Assembly (NCBI GenBank): GCA_001800315.1
Contig: MGVE01000012.1
Span: forward strand, 1-63,028
Length of the DNA stretch: 63,028 bases
Direction: 5' to 3'
Origin: Elusimicrobia bacterium RIFOXYA2_FULL_47_53
GTDB taxonomy: Bacteria; Elusimicrobiota; Endomicrobiia; Endomicrobiales; XYA2-FULL-47-53
Shown piece after piece: positions 60,527-63,028 of this stretch. The notes beneath the pieces are model-generated. The model was not told the origin of the DNA. It ran no database searches and worked only from the letters and a program-made list of their open reading frames with translations. The position numbers and the translations under genes are program-made. Numbering within the stretch: the stretch's first letter is position 1; every line of letters starts with the position of its first letter.

Positions 60527-62536
60527 TTATTTTTTTAACCAATTATTAACGGACTGATAAAGCTTCTCCGGAGTGAAACCGTACACATCGCAAAGTTCTT
60601 CCGCGGGAGCCGAGGCGCCGAAATGGTCAATGCCTATCACAAGCCCGTCGCAGCCGACATACTTGTGCCATCCGCCGGAGCTTCCCGCTTCAATTGAAAC
60701 GCGCTTAATACAGTTTTTCGGAATTACCGATTCTTTATATTTTTCGTCCTGTCTTTCAAATATTTCAAGCGACGGCGCGCTGACCACCCTTGCTGAAACG
60801 CCCTCGCCTTTCAGCCTGGACTGAACCTCAAGCGCCGCGGAAACCTCGGAACCCGTGGCTATGATGATCAGCTCCAAAGCCTTGCCGCTTTCCGGGGATA
60901 TAATGTAGGCGCCTTTTAAAAGGCCGTCGGCGCTCGCGTATTTAGAACGGTCAATCTGGGACACATTCTGCCTTGTAAGTATCAAGGCCGCAGGGTTAGC
61001 TCCGTTATTCATAGCCTGCGCCCAGGCCGCGGCCGTTTCAGCGGCATCAGCGGGACGAATGACATCCAGTCCCGGAACCGAGCGAAGCCCCCAAATCTGC
61101 TCTATCGGCTGATGAGTCGGACCGTCTTCACCCACATAAAAACTGTCATGGGTAAGAATGTAAATTACATGAAGTTTCATTAAGGCGGCAAGCCTTATGG
61201 CCGGTTTCATGTAATCGGAAAATATTAAAAATGTAGCTCCGTAGGGAGTAAATTCCGAGTATAATGCCAACCCGTTGGCGACAGCGCCCATGGCGTGCTC
61301 ACGGACACCAAAATGCAGGTTTCTTCCGGTTCGCTCAGCCCTTGAAAACGATTTAAAATCCTTCAGGTAAGTGTTGTTTGACGGGCCGAGATCAGCGGAG
61401 CCTCCGACAAGCGACGGGTTAAGCTTAGCTATTTTCTGCATAACCAGCCCCGAGGCGCTTCTGGTGGCTATCTTGCCAGTTCCAAAATCAGTGTTCAATA
61501 AATCCTTAATATCAATTTCCCGTTTTTTGCTGAAATCGCGGTAAAAGGCATCTATATCGGGATTGTCCTTTAAGAATTTGGCGAAATCCAAGGTCCAGGA
61601 GTCGTATTCTTTTTTAAGCTGCGCGACGCGCAGCGCGGCATGCTCCCTGACTTCATCGGAAACGCAGAAAGACTCACTGCCCGTGACACCCATCTTGTCT
61701 TTGATTTTTCCTATTTCATCGCCGCCCAGCGGGGCGCCGTGGGATTTATGAGAACCCTCAAAATTTACGCTGCCCTTGGCGATAGTCGTCCTTGCCATGA
61801 CAAGCAGCGGTTTATCGTTGTTGCCGCTTGCTTTTTTTAGAGCGCCGTCTATCTGGGCGTAATCGTGGCCGTCAATTTTAACGACATCCCAGCCGAAGGA
61901 GCGGAAACGGCCTTCAACATCCTCGCTGAAAGCAAGCTCGGTGCTGCCTTCTATGGTAATCTTGTTATCGTCGTAAATCGCCACGATATTATTTAAGTTA
62001 AGATGCCCGGCAAGCGAAGCGGCTTCGTAGGAAATGCCTTCCATCATATCGCCGTCGCCGCAGAATACATATATCTTATGGTTAAGCGGTGAAATTCCGT
62101 TCTTTGAAAGCCGGCTCCTGAGCATCTCGTAACCGATGGCCATGCCGACCGCGTTGGCTATTCCCTGGCCGAGCGGGCCGGTGGATGTTTCCACACCGGG
62201 AGTGACACCGTATTCCGGATGGCCGGGCGTCCTGCTTTTGAACTGCCTGAATTTCTTTATGTCTTCCAGTGAGAGGTCGTAGCCGTAAATATGAAGCATG
62301 GAATAAAGCAGCATGGAACCATGTCCCGCCGAAAGAATAAAACGGTCACGGTTGATCCAGTTCGTATCCCGGGGGTTAAATTTGAGGTATTTCTGCCAGA
62401 GGGTATAGATAATGTCGGCGGCGCCCATGGGAAGGCCGGGGTGCCCTGATTTGGCTTTTTCAATAGCTTCCGCGGAGAGCAGCCTGACGCAGTTTGTAAA
62501 CTTATATTGGAGCGAATCTTTATCCGTGCTTGACAC
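60527..62536 (-). CDS. tkt: Transketolase
   Basis: Tkt exchanges two-carbon units in the pentose-phosphate pathway and so supplies ribose-5-phosphate for PRPP. The 669-residue protein has KSGHPGLPMGAADI, the thiamine-diphosphate motif GDGDMMEGISYEAASLAGHL...NN, GPLGQGIANAVGMAI, EDGPTHQPIEQIWGLRS and VSIEAGSSGGW. Start codon GTG four nt after GGAGG. It lies downstream of tRNA-Glu and a strong hairpin. Confidence 0.97.
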   Translation of the reverse strand: MSSTDKDSLQYKFTNCVRLLSAEAIEKAKSGHPGLPMGAADIIYTLWQKYLKFNPRDTNWINRDRFILSAGHGSMLLYSMLHIYGYDLSLEDIKKFRQFKSRTPGHPEYGVTPGVETSTGPLGQGIANAVGMAIGYEMLRSRLSKNGISPLNHKIYVFCGDGDMMEGISYEAASLAGHLNLNNIVAIYDDNKITIEGSTELAFSEDVEGRFRSFGWDVVKIDGHDYAQIDGALKKASGNNDKPLLVMARTTIAKGSVNFEGSHKSHGAPLGGDEIGKIKDKMGVTGSESFCVSDEVREHAALRVAQLKKEYDSWTLDFAKFLKDNPDIDAFYRDFSKKREIDIKDLLNTDFGTGKIATRSASGLVMQKIAKLNPSLVGGSADLGPSNNTYLKDFKSFSRAERTGRNLHFGVREHAMGAVANGLALYSEFTPYGATFLIFSDYMKPAIRLAALMKLHVIYILTHDSFYVGEDGPTHQPIEQIWGLRSVPGLDVIRPADAAETAAAWAQAMNNGANPAALILTRQNVSQIDRSKYASADGLLKGAYIISPESGKALELIIIATGSEVSAALEVQSRLKGEGVSARVVSAPSLEIFERQDEKYKESVIPKNCIKRVSIEAGSSGGWHKYVGCDGLVIGIDHFGASAPAEELCDVYGFTPEKLYQSVNNWLKK

Positions 62537-62564
62537 AATGCCTCCGGTACTCTATCCGTAAAAG

Positions 62565-62596
62565 AACCGTTTAAACCCATAATAGTTTAAACGGTT
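62565..62596 (-). terminator. Hairpin between tRNA-Glu and tkt (terminator or attenuator)
   Basis: A perfect 12-bp stem, AACCGTTTAAAC with GTTTAAACGGTT, 8-nt loop, followed by CTTTT on the minus strand. It would end the tRNA transcript; because no separate tkt promoter is visible in the 28 bp that remain, read-through into tkt is likely. Confidence 0.7.
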
Positions 62597-62609
62597 TTGA
62601 AAATCTATA

Positions 62610-62681
62610 CGCCCCCAAGGGGATTCGCACCCCTGTCGCCGCCTTGAAAGGGCGGTGTCCTAACTCCTAGACGATGAGGGC
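62610..62681 (-). tRNA. tRNA-Glu (TTC)
   Basis: Acceptor GCCCTCA pairs with TGGGGGC (one G-T pair), discriminator G as usual for Glu. Anticodon stem CCGCC/GGCGG around CTTTCAA (anticodon TTC), T-arm AGGGGTGCGAATCCCCT. CCA is not encoded. Confidence 0.95.
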
Positions 62682-62726
62682 ATCGTCAAAATATAATTCA
62701 AAACAGCTTTAACTTGACATTAAATA

Positions 62727-62799
62727 TGAGCCCGGAGTGATTTGAACACTCGACACCCTCATTAAAAGTGAGGTGCTCTGCCAGCTGAGCTACGGGCCC
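62727..62799 (-). tRNA. tRNA-Lys (TTT)
   Basis: Acceptor GGGCCCG pairs with CGGGCTC, discriminator A. D-arm GCTCAGCTGGCAGAGC, anticodon stem CCTCA/TGAGG around CTTTTAA (anticodon TTT), T-arm GAGTGTTCAAATCACTC. CCA not encoded. Confidence 0.96.
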
Positions 62800-62861
62800 A
62801 TGTGCGGAAAAATTAGTTTTGCAGGTTTGCTTTATAAAGAACTTGTTTTCAAAGCCGACTA

Positions 62862-62890
62862 ATATTAACAAATGTAAATACTTTTGTCAA
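62862..62890 (-). promoter_or_regulatory. Sigma-70 promoter for tRNA-Lys, tRNA-Glu and possibly tkt
   Basis: TTGACA, 17 nt, TAATAT on the minus strand, about 60 bp upstream of tRNA-Lys. The -35 is perfect and the -10 matches four of six. The remaining sequence to the right edge shows no convincing gene. Confidence 0.68.
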
Positions 62891-63028
62891 ATTTTAAAGA
62901 GATGGGGTAGTTTTATGGAAGGCGAAGCAGCTGGAAAAGATAATTCAGGACAGTCAAACAAGATGTTCGCAGCCGCGCAGCTTACCTCGCATTCGCACTA
63001 ATTAGTTAAAACCTTGCGGTTAAGCCGA

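Noticed and set aside
62819-63001. 60-codon plus-strand frame at the right edge
   Set aside because: No ribosome site, no recognisable domain, and it overlaps the tRNA-Lys promoter on the other strand. I could not support it as a gene.

Overview
The window reads as chromosomal DNA of an uncultivated, Gram-negative-type bacterium. Evidence for an outer membrane is a PorV-like protein with a signal peptide and two O-antigen-ligase-like proteins. The combination of PorV-like protein, SpoIID, QueH, ThyX, a B12-dependent ribonucleotide reductase and a GuaB3-type IMP dehydrogenase recalls candidate-phylum lineages such as Elusimicrobiota or Omnitrophota, but no 16S gene or other decisive marker is present, so the phylum is a guess. 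Almost every credible gene lies on the minus strand, so the window is read from right (63 kb) to left (1).

Left part (1-17.4 kb, minus strand). A PorV-like gene is followed by two O-antigen-ligase/TPR paralogues, a PilZ protein, yebC, ruvC-ruvA-ruvB, a radical SAM (spore-photolyase-like) gene and queH, then spoIID and queA. Upstream lie an inositol-phosphatase-like gene, a ferredoxin, nth, and a response regulator with two small membrane proteins. tRNA genes here are Thr(CGT), Phe(GAA), Asp(GTC) and Val(TAC). The tRNA neighbourhoods are full of palindromes and broken copies. Two partial tRNA-Asp copies carry the same 30-nt pair of perfect hairpins in the D-loop, and one of them supplies the stop codon of a GIY-YIG nuclease gene.

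Middle (17.7-21.7 kb). A CtpF-like P-type ATPase, an MscS channel and a 46-residue membrane peptide form a probable ion/osmotic operon.

Right part (22.4-62.5 kb). About 40 kb is nearly all nucleotide synthesis: purB, purN, purM, pyrE, pyrF, pyrD, pyrK, pyrC, pyrB, pyrR, purE, purD, purF, purQ, purL, purS, purC, guaA, guaB3, dcd, nrdJ, nrdR, thyX, carB, carA, purA and finally tkt, which supplies pentose phosphate. Together these cover UMP synthesis, most of IMP synthesis, both branches from IMP, and dNTP/dTMP formation. purH and pyrG are not in the window. A 1873-residue hybrid sensor kinase with a degenerate N-terminal kinase domain sits between thyX and nrdR-nrdJ. Small intruders (a four-helix-bundle gene, an AT-rich membrane ORF) and several intergenic repeat families interrupt the cluster, including a 113-bp three-stem palindrome placed just after both guaB3 and guaA.

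Regulatory signals visible by eye include good sigma-70 promoters (17-nt spacers) before purA, before nrdR, before the response regulator and before tRNA-Lys, and a NrdR box upstream of nrdR-nrdJ. pyrK appears to start at a CTG codon, PurS is a tandem fusion of two PurS units, and Nth has His in place of one iron-sulfur Cys. tRNA-Lys and tRNA-Glu lie upstream of tkt at the right end.
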